Under the pieces are notes generated by a model that was given only the letters and a program-made list of their open reading frames with translations, ran no database searches and was not told the origin of the DNA. Of a DNA stretch of 64,000 nt, positions 54,413-64,000 are shown piece by piece. Origin of the DNA: Distichodus sexfasciatus (lineage: Eukaryota > Chordata > Actinopteri > Characiformes > Distichodontidae); contig JAVGVS010000024.1 in the NCBI GenBank assembly GCA_032718565.1, positions 392,952 to 456,951 of the forward strand. Reading direction: 5' to 3'. The position numbers and the translations under genes are program-made. The number at the start of each line of letters is the position of its first letter. The stretch's first letter is position 1.

Positions 54413-56803
54413 GCGAAGCCATGCGGCGACACAACGTTTTGTTGTCTGTAGACTCTTTCCCTCCCCCCACTCACTCTCAAGTGATTATCAGACTCGTCGC
54501 CAGTCTCTCTGGTGTGCAAACTCACCAGCTAAGAGCTGGGCGAGTGACAGGAAACGGGGTGGAACTTTCTCGTGAGGTATCAAAGCTGTCACACCACCTC
54601 TTTGGTTCTGGTCTCCCCCGGGACCCTCGCTTTGGAAGCAAATACGCCCCCTGCATCCCTCCCAGGCATATGGTGCTGTCAGTGTGAGCTAATGCTCTGA
54701 CTTGTCATCTCGCCTATAACATTTTTTCCCCTCTCCCCTACTCTCTTCCCTCCCTTTTACGCTCCTCTTTTGGGGATTTGGGCGGCGGCAAAGAGACAGG
54801 CAACAGTTGAAATTTTAAGCTGCTAATCTAGATTGCCAGGGCTTTCAGTTTTAAGTCATCGTCCTCTGACTCCATCTCACAGCTGCCGGAAGAGCGCCGT
54901 GACGCAACGAGCGTGTGCCGACGTCACTTCTGTCAACTCAACACTGATCAAAACAGCTGTAAATGCAGAAATAATTTGAAACTCTCATTTTTGATTATCG
55001 TAATGTTGCTGTGGCGATGCCGCATAAATTAGCCCCCTCCTTCCGTGGCCTCCTTTTCTCCTTTCCAATCAGCAGGGGTGCACACTCATCGCCTCGTCGC
55101 TCGTATTCAGGCCCGGACTCGGCTTTGCCCTCGGGACGGACGGAGGTTAACCGTCATCCTAGATTAATAGACACATTTGCCATTTTGACCTCCCCACCCA
55201 GTCCCCCCCTTCCCATTCTTAGTGCCGGATGGCGGCAGACGTGCTCACATTGTTCATTCGGTGTCAAGTCGCTAAATCAAAAGAGTGTGTATTCTTGGAA
55301 GTGGGGTGGTGGGGAGGAGGAAGGACATTAAGGGGACTTTTGTTCTAAGAGAGAAAAATGCACAGAAGACATTCAATTTTTACCCCGGAATGGAGTCTTC
55401 CTGAGTCTTAATTAGCAGTAACGCACACTTGTCGCTTTATGAAAAGACCAAAGCGAAGCAGACCAACTTAGGAAACGTGGTGTAATGGTTACGTTCTGCT
55501 TTGATGATCATCATGATAACCTTGTGACCTAATCAGACACTTCAGATCAGCACTGAACGTCTATAAGTTTGCTGTGTCGTAAGGGTTATTGCTTATTATG
55601 ATTATGTATGTAACTGCAACTTCATATAACTTTATAACTGTGATTAGGTCTGTCTGATATGATGATATATATTGGATGAGGAAATTAAAAGCTCTATCAT
55701 TTCATATTATACTCTATTATTTATTATGTGGTGTCCAAAATTACACTGTTTACGGCAAAATTTGCGACAGTACCATGGTTGCATGTGGATGTAGACACAG
55801 AGAATACTATGGTGTTCTATTGTGCCTTAATCTGAGCACACAGTGGAATGAGATGACATGAGATTTTGTTTGCAAAAGTTCCACTGAATTTCTAGAAAAT
55901 GTTAATTGTTCTCGTGGTATAAGATTTTGGTCACATCACACAGCCCTTATTGTTTTTTTGATCTATCTGAATTGCCAGGTGCGGGTCACAACCCAAAACC
56001 CATACTGCTGTACACTGTATTAGTTGTGAGGTCGTTATCAGATGGTTATACTGAGTCTGTATGCGACATGGTTATGTTCCTCATGCTGGAAAGTTTTGTG
56101 CTAGAAACCCAAATATAGTGATTTTATAGTGACTAACTCTCCTGTGCTTTCTTATAAACGTCAAAAAAAGACGAGAGAGAAAGAGAGAGAGCTGTAACAA
56201 ATTGATTGTTAGTTAACTTTCAGAGGTTAGACTATTTTCCATCAGGAAAACTTTCTTTTCTGCCTAATGGGCTGTTCAAATTCCATACCATCTCACTTAC
56301 CCTGCAAAATCATCAATCTCCTTCCCTCCCCTTTCTTAATGTGTATGGAACGATATCCACACCTTTTGAATGTGTCTGCAGTTTAGTCTGGCTTCATTAT
56401 CGTGACTAATTAACACAATACTCCAGCGGCTTTGATTAACGCATATTTACTTTCCTCAGAAGAGAAGCCATAAAAGAGCTTTGATTGACCATGAACAAAT
56501 TAAGAACAAGCGTTTGAAGGAGGCTCTGCACCTCCATCTTTTATCATTCTTCCCTTTTGACGTGCCTCTTCAGCTGAATTAATGTGATGTAACTGAGCTG
56601 GCCTTGTAGCAGATATGCAAGAACATGAGTACGTTGAGTTTTCTTTAAGCCTGGAATCATTTCAGGACGTTTAAATAAAAGATTTCAAAAGTACAGATGG
56701 TCCTCAAGTTACGATAGATCAACTTAAGATTTTTCGATACGACACAATTGTAAAAATATTTTATGTTTGGCACAGCAGGTGAACGTAGCAACATATGTGG
56801 TTG
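54413..56803. other. Single-copy DNA; C-rich 55000-55330; possible conserved block 56400-56690
   Basis: 54720-54780 and 55185-55215 are pyrimidine-rich. 55040-55330 includes an open 106-codon frame without domain. 56400-56690 contains TGACTAATTAACACAATAC, CTTTGATTAACGC and CAGCTGAATTAATG, enhancer-like. A (GA)n lies near 56173-56190. Confidence 0.38.
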
Positions 56804-57028
56804 AGGTGTGAACCTTCACTGGTCTCACAAGTTGATTATTATCATTAAGTCAATGATTCGATGCAATGTCTCGATGCATCACGATGCACCCCATCAATTG
56901 TTCTACATTACTTCACATTGCACGCTGCTTGGACATGGATCACCATAGTTACTACCAGGATGTTCTTTTTAACTAGAATTTTTATGCCGTAGCCAGAAAA
57001 TCATCAAGCATTATGTCATTATGATGTA
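56804..57028. mobile_element. MITE, inverse copy of the insert at 33566-33895
   Basis: Starts GAGGTGTGAACCTTCACTGG, then ATTACTTCACATTGCACGC and AGGATGTTCTTTTTAACTAG, in the reverse-complement order of the 33.6-33.9 kb insert. The distal end is missing. Confidence 0.8.
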
Positions 57029-57177
57029 ACCCAGGGGTTTTCAACAGCTTCTGTCCCAGGGATCACCATTCAGACTAAGCAATATTCTGCATTTTTCCAC
57101 TGTTGTATTGTCTGAAAGCCAAAGATCGTGCAAGACAACAATGCTCCAGACAGGCTTCCCGAACCCAGGCATGGCAA

Positions 57178-57830
57178 ACCTAGACATGGCATGATACCAC
57201 TTTTTAATGTCCAATTCGATACTGATATTGTAAATTTGGATATCTGCCGATACAATACACATCTGATACAGTCTCTGGGTCTTTTTGAAACAGAAAACAG
57301 AAAATAATGTATTAAAAACATGTCTGAATACATGACTAACATTATTCTGTTATGCTTAAGGAAATACTTGACTTAAATACTATGTTCCTAACTAAAACAA
57401 TGTAATAATTACACACCCACATGTATATACTAAATTATTTATTGTTACAAAACCTCTCAAAATGTATTTTTTTAAACACAGTTCTGTAATTTAATGATGG
57501 TCCCTAATCCTGCGGCACTAAAACCATCAGGAACACAGAGATTGCGAGTGAGAGCTGGTGTTGTTAAGGAAATTAAATAGTATAATCATGTGATTTGTTT
57601 TTGGGGTTGTAGTGTGTTGCGTTACTTGTTCTGCTCATTGTCATATCAACATGTAGGAATTAGCATGAATGTCGAACAATAAACCAGCTTTACCGCAGTA
57701 ACACTTCCCATACAGAACGGATTGAGTGTGTGAACATTTACAGATCGGCTCCATAGATCAGCCCAATCCCACCGATACCCGATCGTCGTTATCGGACCGA
57801 TATCTGATCAACGAATTGAATCGGTGACAT
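57178..57830. mobile_element. Non-autonomous DNA element with GATACCGATA-type ends
   Basis: Left GACATGGCATGATACCAC with CCAATTCGATACTGATATTG; right GATCGGCTCCATAGATCAGC, CACCGATACCCGATCG and CGGACCGATATCTGATC. Ends of this type are common in teleosts; exact termini uncertain. Confidence 0.6.
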
Positions 57831-58671
57831 TTTAAGCTAAAACCGCACAATTTTAAAAACATTAAACTGCACTTGTTCATTTCCCAGATCTAGTTTAGAC
57901 ATTAGGAGAGCTGCCTGGACACCTGCTGCACCCAGACCTTTCTCTATCAGATGAACTGGACTGTACTTTAAGAACTGATCTCCTGAGGAGAAGGGCAGCA
58001 AGTTTCCTTCTTACTGTTAGAATGACACAATATTGTAGTCAGTTAACAATTACATAGCTATAACAGAACTATAACTGAGTCATTACCTGCGCTTCGCTTT
58101 AGAAAAATAACCATCCAGACAACTCATGTACGTTGGCAAAAACAACAGATTGCAAGTCATTGATCATTTGTTTTTAGGTTGACACCACAACTTTTAAAGA
58201 AGTCTCCTCGGTGATATATTTTCTGCCGCATTGCATATTTTTCCCCACAGCATAAACATAAAATCTGAGCCGGAGCTAGTTTCTCAGACTTCTTTCACGC
58301 TCCATTGAAGGCAACAAGAAGTTGTTCAAGGCTGGCGGGATTCACCACTAATCAAACAGCATCTGAAACCAAGGCGAATACACCATTAAAAAAAATACAA
58401 ACCTCCAGATTTAGGCATGGAGTCTTGACATATGAGTCCATGCCAGAGCCTCGGGTCTGCGTATACAGGAAGATGGTGAGTGAGAACAAACAAAACTTTT
58501 GCTTTTGTTTGCTGTCTCAAAGCCTGAAAATGCCTTTAGCAGGTCTTCTATCCAGAAGAAATTCCTATCACGGAAAATATGCACTCTCTGATTAGAAACA
58601 AATATCTCAGGTTTAATAGTTGAGCAGATTTATAATAAATAACCTTGTTAGTGAAATAACCCCATCCTCCT
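57831..58671. other. Single-copy noncoding DNA
   Basis: No repeat recognised; the 96-codon plus frame at 58305 has no domain. Confidence 0.4.
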
Positions 58672-59638
58672 AGGGCTGAGCGACATGAGCAAAATCTCAT
58701 ATCAGAGCAGTTGGTGGCGTAACGGTAGTGTGTTTGCCCCGTGATTAGAAGGTCGCAGGTTCGAATCCGGGGGCCAAAAAGTTACCACTGAGGTACTCAT
58801 GAGTGAGGTATAGTCCCCAAGCACTGCTCCCCATGCCAGCTGTCAGCTGTCCAGTGCTCCTTCATGGATGGGTCAAATGCAGAGGTCACATTTCGTTGTC
58901 TGTGCTGTGGTGTGTTCACAGTGACCAATAATCAGTCACGTTCACTAATATCCCGATAGGTCATCTCATTAAGTAAAGTTTCACTCTTAAATGCGTCACA
59001 ATTCTAGGAGTCACATGATTTTGCTCCTACTCACAGACGTAAGCATAAGTGTCAGCATAAAAGTGTTAAGACTAGGTCTCAGCTCCAAAATGATTTAATG
59101 TTTAATAACTGTCAGAATTTAGGAATCAGGTTTAGATTTTGCAGAAAGTTACTTTTTAGCATCTTTATACAACGCTCTTAGGTCTTACTTTTTGCTAAGA
59201 ATTTTTTTTTTAACTCAAGTCAAAATGTCCAACCATTCTTAAGAAGTTTTATACATAGCAGCCAAGGTGTCTGTCCATGCTCACTCGAAACACTCCACAC
59301 CCTCGCACTCATATGGAATGCCAACGGTGCCATATTTTTATAAAACTGACAGTAAAACACCCTGTTTTATGGCGTTTTATTTGTTAAAAATAGAAGGCAC
59401 TTTTTCTGGCACGTTTTACACCGTTGAAAACACAGCTTTTTGTGGCGCTCTAGTGACTTGTGGTCAAACACCACTTTTTACATTGTAAAATGTCTGTAAA
59501 AGGCAATGCTTTTTACAGCGCTCTAGTAATGTGCCTTTGAGGCGATTTGTGGCATTCCATAGATCTGTTGCGTGCACACTATATATTATATATTTTGTAT
59601 AATAATTTACTATGTATTTCGTCATATCGCACAGCCCC
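58672..59638. mobile_element. MITE with GGGCTGAGCGACATGA tips, hosting a SINE-1
   Basis: Left GGGCTGAGCGACATGA and right (inverted) GGGCTGTGCGATATGA differ at two of 16 positions. A SINE-1 splits the left arm: AAAATCTCATATC precedes it and AATATCCCGATAGG follows. The interior 59280-59570 has short internal repeats (GTTTTAC, CGCTCTAGT). Confidence 0.75.
58704..58942 (+). mobile_element. SINE-1 copy, full length
   Basis: The clearest SINE-1 reference here: head CAGTTGGTGGCGTAACGG (A-box-like), B box GGTTCGAATCC (58759-58768), body GTTACCACTGAGGTACTCAT, TCCTTCATGGATGGGTCAAA, end GTGTGTTCACAGTGACC. The two promoter boxes fit a tRNA-derived RNA polymerase III SINE. Confidence 0.95.
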
Positions 59639-60579
59639 AAAATTTTAAAAATTGTAAGCTGAGTGTCTCATCACAACAACTTTTAATTATTGATAATTGT
59701 TTATAATCAATTATATGGATTACATGTGGTAGCACGAGACATGAATTCCTAATAAAGTGGCAGGACACTGTGTAAGCCCGAAAAATTTTGTATTTCTTTC
59801 CAGACGAACAAGCCCCAAGTCAATGCACGCTCCAAATAACTCCCACAGACCACCAGGTCTCACAAACCCACAATCGAGCTCCCACCTCCGATTCCCTACC
59901 CACCACAATTTAAAACGAGGCCCTGCCGGAAGCCCATGCCGCCTCGGTTTGATAAAGGTGTGGTGCTGGGGAAGACCGTGGGAGGTGATGAGGGAGCACC
60001 TGCTCCAGCCGTCTATATTTAGTCTCCGGTTGAGCCCGAGCGGGGGTGTGGATGGAGAGGAGAGGAGAGGAGGGGTGAGGTGAGGTTGGGGGGGGCAGTT
60101 ATTGTGGAGTTGATTTGGACTACAGTGTTGCGCCTGGCCTTTGCGTACATCAACGGCTGACAGCATGAGCGATGGGGCGCGCCTGGCTCATGCATCATCT
60201 GCTGGCAGACGCTTAACCCGCTGATTGTGTTCCAGAAACAGGCGACATGGACCGGATCGCTTTGCCCTTCAGTCCGCAGCGCCAGGCTTGGGTCGGGGTC
60301 TTAACCCTCTCACCTTGCCTCCCGCACTGGAAACATACGCACACACTCATACACATACAGTACGCACACACACACACACACCGATAATGCATGTCAGGTT
60401 TTGTCTGACATTGTTGTCATTGCCAGTGCATTTTCCTTATAACTTATATTCCCTTAACTAAACATCATAATCAAAATTGTAGGTTAGAAACCAAGGTGCT
60501 TTTACAAAAATTGGCCAAATATCAAAAGTAGGGCTGCACGATTAATCATAATGAAATTGTGATAATGAAAAAACGCTTG
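59639..60579. other. Single-copy DNA with (CA)n and a transposon tip
   Basis: 59757-60240 is GC-rich and complex with opposing 108- and 148-codon frames that lack domains. (CA)n at about 60364-60381. 60528-60575 is a tip of the TAGGGCTGCACGATTAATC type next to the following minisatellite. Confidence 0.4.
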
Positions 60580-61010
60580 ATTCTGCCCTAATGCCCAACT
60601 CTACCTTTGCCCTCACGCTTGATCATGCCTTTGCCCTTGCGCTTGACCTTGCCCTAACGCTCACACTCAATTCTGCCCTAATGCCCGACTCTACCTTCGC
60701 CCTCGCGCTTGACCTTGCCCCAATGCTCACCCTCGATTCTGCCCTGATGCTCGACCCTGCCTTTGAACCTGCCTTCACCCTCATGCTAAGAACCTGCCCT
60801 AATGCCAGCGCTCCACTCTGTCTTCACACGCTCGTGCTCCACCCTGCCATCACACGCTCATGCTCCACCCTGCCCTCACAGGCTCGCGCTCCACCCTGCC
60901 CTGCACTCCACCCTGCCCTCACACTCTCGTGCTCGTGCTCGTGCTCTGCCTTTAAGCTCGCGCTCGATTCTGTCCTAACACTCGCGCTCCACTCTGCCCT
61001 CACATATTTC
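60580..61010. repeat. 18-bp then 24-bp minisatellite
   Basis: 60595-60790 repeats CTTGCCCTAACGCTCAC-like 18-bp units. 60800-60990 repeats CACGCTCATGCTCCACCCTG plus CCCT, with a final CTCGTG run. Units are multiples of three, so a 169-codon plus-strand frame survives (Ala/Leu/Thr-rich, then Cys/Pro/Ser-rich). No signal peptide or domain. Confidence 0.85.
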
Positions 61011-61727
61011 CTGCGAAAACTCCACAGTTCTAAAAAGTTTAGACAAACAATAAAACTAAACTTTCAGAGTTTTCCCTTTTGTAAAGAACATTCCATATAA
61101 GAGAGAAATCCACATTCTTCCGGCACTAAATATTGATGCTCATATTAAATCTGCATGTACATATTCTATGAAACACACACACGCACATTTTTTTTGCCTC
61201 AAACTGTTGAAGAGAGGGAGATGCAAAGCGAGATGTTACTCCTCCCACCACCACCACCTCCACCTCCGCCCTCTGGTTAAAGAACATTTCTGTTTTATGA
61301 AGCTGAGAAATGTCAAGCGCTTCTCATTAGGAGTGCTGAGATGCTCGCAACTATCATGAGTGACAGGAATTACTGGCATAAAAAGAAAACTTTTTTGTTT
61401 TTTTTAAAGCCAGTGCTCCGGGGGGCACAGAACACGGGCGAACCCGCGGGAGTTCATATCTAAATGGTTCTTTTGGCAAAAGTGCTGTGTTACCGCTTTA
61501 ATTAGAGGAAAGGGAAGAGTGCACTCTGCAAATTAAGCAATCACAGGATTTCCCCAAACCGAGAGAGAGAGAGAGAGAGAGAGAGAGGGAACGAACATGA
61601 AATGACTCTTGGTGCCAAAACAGTTTTGAGGCCGCATGTCTTGAGTCAAAGTGTATTCCCGGAGGAAGCATAACCAGATGCTTTGTGTATTTAGCATATG
61701 GCAGGAGGCGCAGCCCCTGTCTTGTAC
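61011..61727. other. Single-copy DNA with simple repeats
   Basis: (CCA)n at 61243-61265 and (GA)n at 61561-61587. 61410-61540 is complex (GTTACCGCTTTAATTAGAGG) and could be regulatory. Confidence 0.4.
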
Positions 61728-61808
61728 CTGGTTAACCTCCAGGCCGTTGGTGACAGCTGCGGCCCGGCAGGACTCCAGCTCGGCCACCTTCACCAAGTTT
61801 TTAAAGAG
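61728..61808 (-). other. Possible small coding exon
   Basis: The minus strand is open from just below a TGA at 61809-61811 through KNLVKVAELESCRAAAVTNG and LEVNQ, then CAG followed by GTACAAG, a plausible 5' splice site at 61728/61727. Third codon positions are mostly G or C (about 19 of 22), unlike the surrounding AT-rich DNA. The acceptor is weak: the last AG inside the open frame is in GTGAAG at 61788, giving a 60-base exon. I do not recognise the protein. Confidence 0.28.
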
Positions 61809-62210
61809 TCAAACGCAGAGTCTGCTTGTTGCCACGGAACACGGAACAGCAGCTTTGATAGCAAAATAACAAAAGTTAAACTTTCCAGCATTTTGAGATG
61901 TTAATGAATGCAACGTTGAACTCATTTTGCATGTGAAGTGGAGGCTTACTGCTGCTCTTGTTGGATAACACAATAATTGCTTCTTATAAAAAACAAGTTT
62001 ACAGTGTGATTCACGGGCTACGATCTGGGAACATAGATTGACTGACAAAACATTTATTCGACCTGCAAAAGAGCACTTGATAGGACTATGAACATGGTAA
62101 TAATAACCAAATATGTAGATAGACAGAAATGGGTAGAAAGAGAGAGAGAGGCAGAGAAATGCGTTCATCTTTCACATTCAACTCAACTTTTTTATTCATT
62201 TATTCTTTCA
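61809..62210. other. Single-copy noncoding DNA
   Basis: No element recognised; a short (GA)n lies near 62138-62150. Confidence 0.45.
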
Positions 62211-62697
62211 CTCATTCATTATCCGAATCGGGGTTGCAGGGACCGGAGCCTATCCCAGGACTTCGGGCACAAGGACTCGCATTTCGCTTCAATCACGATT
62301 ATTATGTCAACGATTCAATGCGATATCTTGCTGCATCACGATCAATTTTTCACATTGCACACAGATTGGGCATGGATCGCAGATCGGGCAGTGTTTTGCA
62401 GATATTTGCATTCTACATTCTTAATAAAGATGCCCGAAACCTCTGGAAATGTTTGTAAAAATGAATAACATGACATTTTTAAGCAGTGATTTTATTAGTG
62501 GGCAACCTCAGGCTGCCAATTTAGAGTCACCAATTAACCTATATTGCATGCTTTTGGACTGAGCGGGAGGAAACCGGAGCTCCCGGAGAAAACCCACGCG
62601 AACACGGGGAGAGTATGCAAACTCCACACAGAAAGGCCCTACGGCTGACCCGGGGCTCGAACCCAAGACCTTGTCGCTGTGAGGAGGCAGTGCTCAA
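62211..62697 (-). mobile_element. SINE-2 copy split by a MITE fragment
   Basis: Left piece 62211-62278 (CTCATTCATTATCCGAATCG, GAGCCTATCCCAGGACTTCG) and right piece 62512-62697 (CCAATTTAGAGTCACC to CTGTGAGGAGGCAGTGCT). The intervening DNA is from another family. The last bases of the head are lost where the next SINE-2 starts. Confidence 0.88.
62279..62480. mobile_element. MITE fragment, family of 56804-57028
   Basis: CAATCACGATTATTATGTCAA, CGATTCAATGCGATATC, TTCACATTGCACACAG and GGGCATGGATCGCAGATCGG follow the order of the 56.8-kb copy. Inverted tips are not visible. Confidence 0.7.
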
Positions 62698-63018
62698 TTA
62701 TTCATTTATTCATTCATTTTCCGAACCGCTTTATCCCAACTGGGGTCGCGGGGGCACCGGTGCCTATCCCGGTAACTGACGGGTGCAAGGCGGGGACCAA
62801 CACACCGCAGGGCACACACACTCACACAATCACACGTTACAGGGCCAATTTAGAGACACCAATTAACCTACATTACATGCCTTTGGACTGTGGGAGGAAA
62901 CCAGAGCACCTGGAGAAAACCCATGCAAAAACAGAGAGAGCATGCAAATTCCAGGTTCGAACCCAGGACCTTCTCGCTGTGAGGTGGCAGCGCTAATCAC
63001 TGCGCCACCGTGCCGCCC
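62698..63018 (-). mobile_element. SINE-2 copy, full length
   Basis: ATTCATTTATTCATTCATTT tail, CCAACTGGGGTCGCGGGGG, CCAACACACCGCAGGGCAC, CCAATTTAGAGACACC and head CTGCGCCACCGTGCCGCCCC. Directly abuts the previous, split SINE-2. Confidence 0.94.
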
Positions 63019-63944
63019 CGAGCTTAATTATTATTTTTGCATTTCCTTTTGTACGCATTTATTTTGTAAATATTTCCAGATAAAGTCAAAGGAAATCTAA
63101 GACCGTGTGCCAGTGACAATGTAAGACATTCATTACTGGATTTAGTCTCATCAGCTGAAAAGTCAGTGACTCGAACCCGCACCATTTCGGCGTCAGTATC
63201 AAGCCACTCTCTTTAATACGGCCTCACGGTGACCCTAAAGCTTAGGCATAAACTTTAAGCACCGCCTCAATATCTCTCCCTCCCACTTCTTGCAGTGCGA
63301 TGCTTATTGCCAGTGTACTTTTATCCCCGACCCTAGACGGAAGGCCTCGCTACACCTCATGGGTTTTCATAAGCGTATAAAGATTCATTCTGCAAGTACG
63401 GCCATCTAAACTGAGAGGGAGAGTTTCATTTCTGAAGCCCAATCTCTCCATCGCCCCCCTCACATTACAATCTCGAACAGCTCGGACTGGAAAATGCACT
63501 CTCAACATTTCTCTAACTCCACAATAACCTTCTAGCGTGGACATATTGTCTTAGAAGCACTCACAATGCAGCGGTGAAAAACTTGGTTTTGACATGAAAA
63601 CGGACGGGCCGTAAAGACAGAAAATTTGATCAATTTTCGGTTTCTGCAAGGCCTGGTGGTTTCTAAGCAGTTAATCTTTCCCGGACATTGACAACTTCGC
63701 AAGTCAAGCCATAGCCAAGGCAACAGGAGCCGAATTTGAAAAGGATGGAAATAATAGAATTGAGAGTTTAAGAAGTCAGTTAATCAAAACTTGCATTGAT
63801 GTGTAACACAAAAAAATACGACATCCATTTAAACCTTAACTTAAGATTTATTGCAGCAACATAGCGTAAAAAATCCATAATACACCTTCAGAATTAAAGG
63901 AGAGGGGTTAAACGAGTAAGAATGAGGTGCCGAGTATGCATATT
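63019..63944. other. Single-copy noncoding DNA
   Basis: No repeat recognised; moderately complex at 63230-63560. The 64-codon minus frames lack domains. Confidence 0.4.
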
Positions 63945-64000
63945 CATTCACACATTATCAGAACTGCTCAGTCTCAGCCGGGGTCGCGGGGTTGACCGGA
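63945..64000 (-). mobile_element. SINE-2 tail end, cut by the window edge
   Basis: ATTCATTCACACATTATCAG, CTCAGTCTCAGCCGGGG and GTCGCGGGGTTGACCGG; the rest lies beyond the window. Confidence 0.85.

Noticed and set aside
58704..58770. Possible genuine tRNA gene, because A- and B-box-like sequences are present
   Set aside because: The sequence continues as a SINE-1 body shared by about a dozen loci and cannot fold into a full cloverleaf with an acceptor stem by eye.
59720..60166. 148-codon minus-strand frame with a good-looking composition
   Set aside because: No recognised domain, a competing 108-codon frame on the other strand, and simple-sequence purine runs at 60050-60095. A coding or lncRNA role cannot be excluded.

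Overview
This window looks like nuclear DNA of a ray-finned (teleost-type) fish, and I find no complete protein-coding gene in it. The organism call is inferred from the repeats: two tRNA-derived SINE families present in many copies, a third SINE family that shares its 3' tail with an L2-clade LINE, short inverted-repeat DNA transposons of hAT, Tc1/mariner and TTAA-target types, and dense (CA)n, (CT)n and (TTCC)n arrays. The longest open frames (up to 267 codons near 19.8-20.6 kb) are by-products of simple sequence. No operon, rRNA, genuine tRNA gene or CRISPR array is visible.

Layout. 0-6 kb: single-copy DNA with a 35-bp minisatellite, the first SINE fragments and a C-rich tract. 7-10 kb: an L2 3' end split by a 671-bp MITE, then SINE pieces. 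12.6-16 kb: SINE cluster, then a SINE split by a MITE whose core is a ~23-bp minisatellite. 16.5-20.6 kb: a G-rich minisatellite and three long pyrimidine tracts. 21-30 kb: MITE and SINE mixtures separated by clean single-copy stretches. 32-34.5 kb: a TTAA-flanked element carrying an exon-like segment, then a pile-up of at least four elements. 34.7-40 kb: long single-copy blocks rich in TAAT-type motifs. 40-47.8 kb: SINE insertions, one with clear target-site duplications. 48.2-49.3 kb: the cleanest conserved-noncoding candidate. 50.2-50.8 kb: a Tc1/mariner relic. 52.4-54.4 kb: hAT-type elements. 56.8-59.6 kb: further MITEs. 60.6-61 kb: a coding-like minisatellite. 61.7 kb: a small exon-like patch. 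62.2-64 kb: three copies of one SINE, one of them split.

Functionally the window reads as a gene-poor intergenic or intronic interval. The single-copy blocks, rich in homeodomain-like TAATTA/TTAATT words and not explained by repeats, are plausible enhancers of a distant developmental gene. That is inference: I cannot name the gene and no alignment was possible.

Names SINE-1, SINE-2, SINE-3 and hAT-D are local labels used only here. The best hunting results are nested insertions with readable target-site duplications, a composite SINE/MITE unit shared in opposite orientation by two loci 4 kb apart, and a TTAA-flanked element that carries a start codon followed by an exon-like frame and a splice donor.
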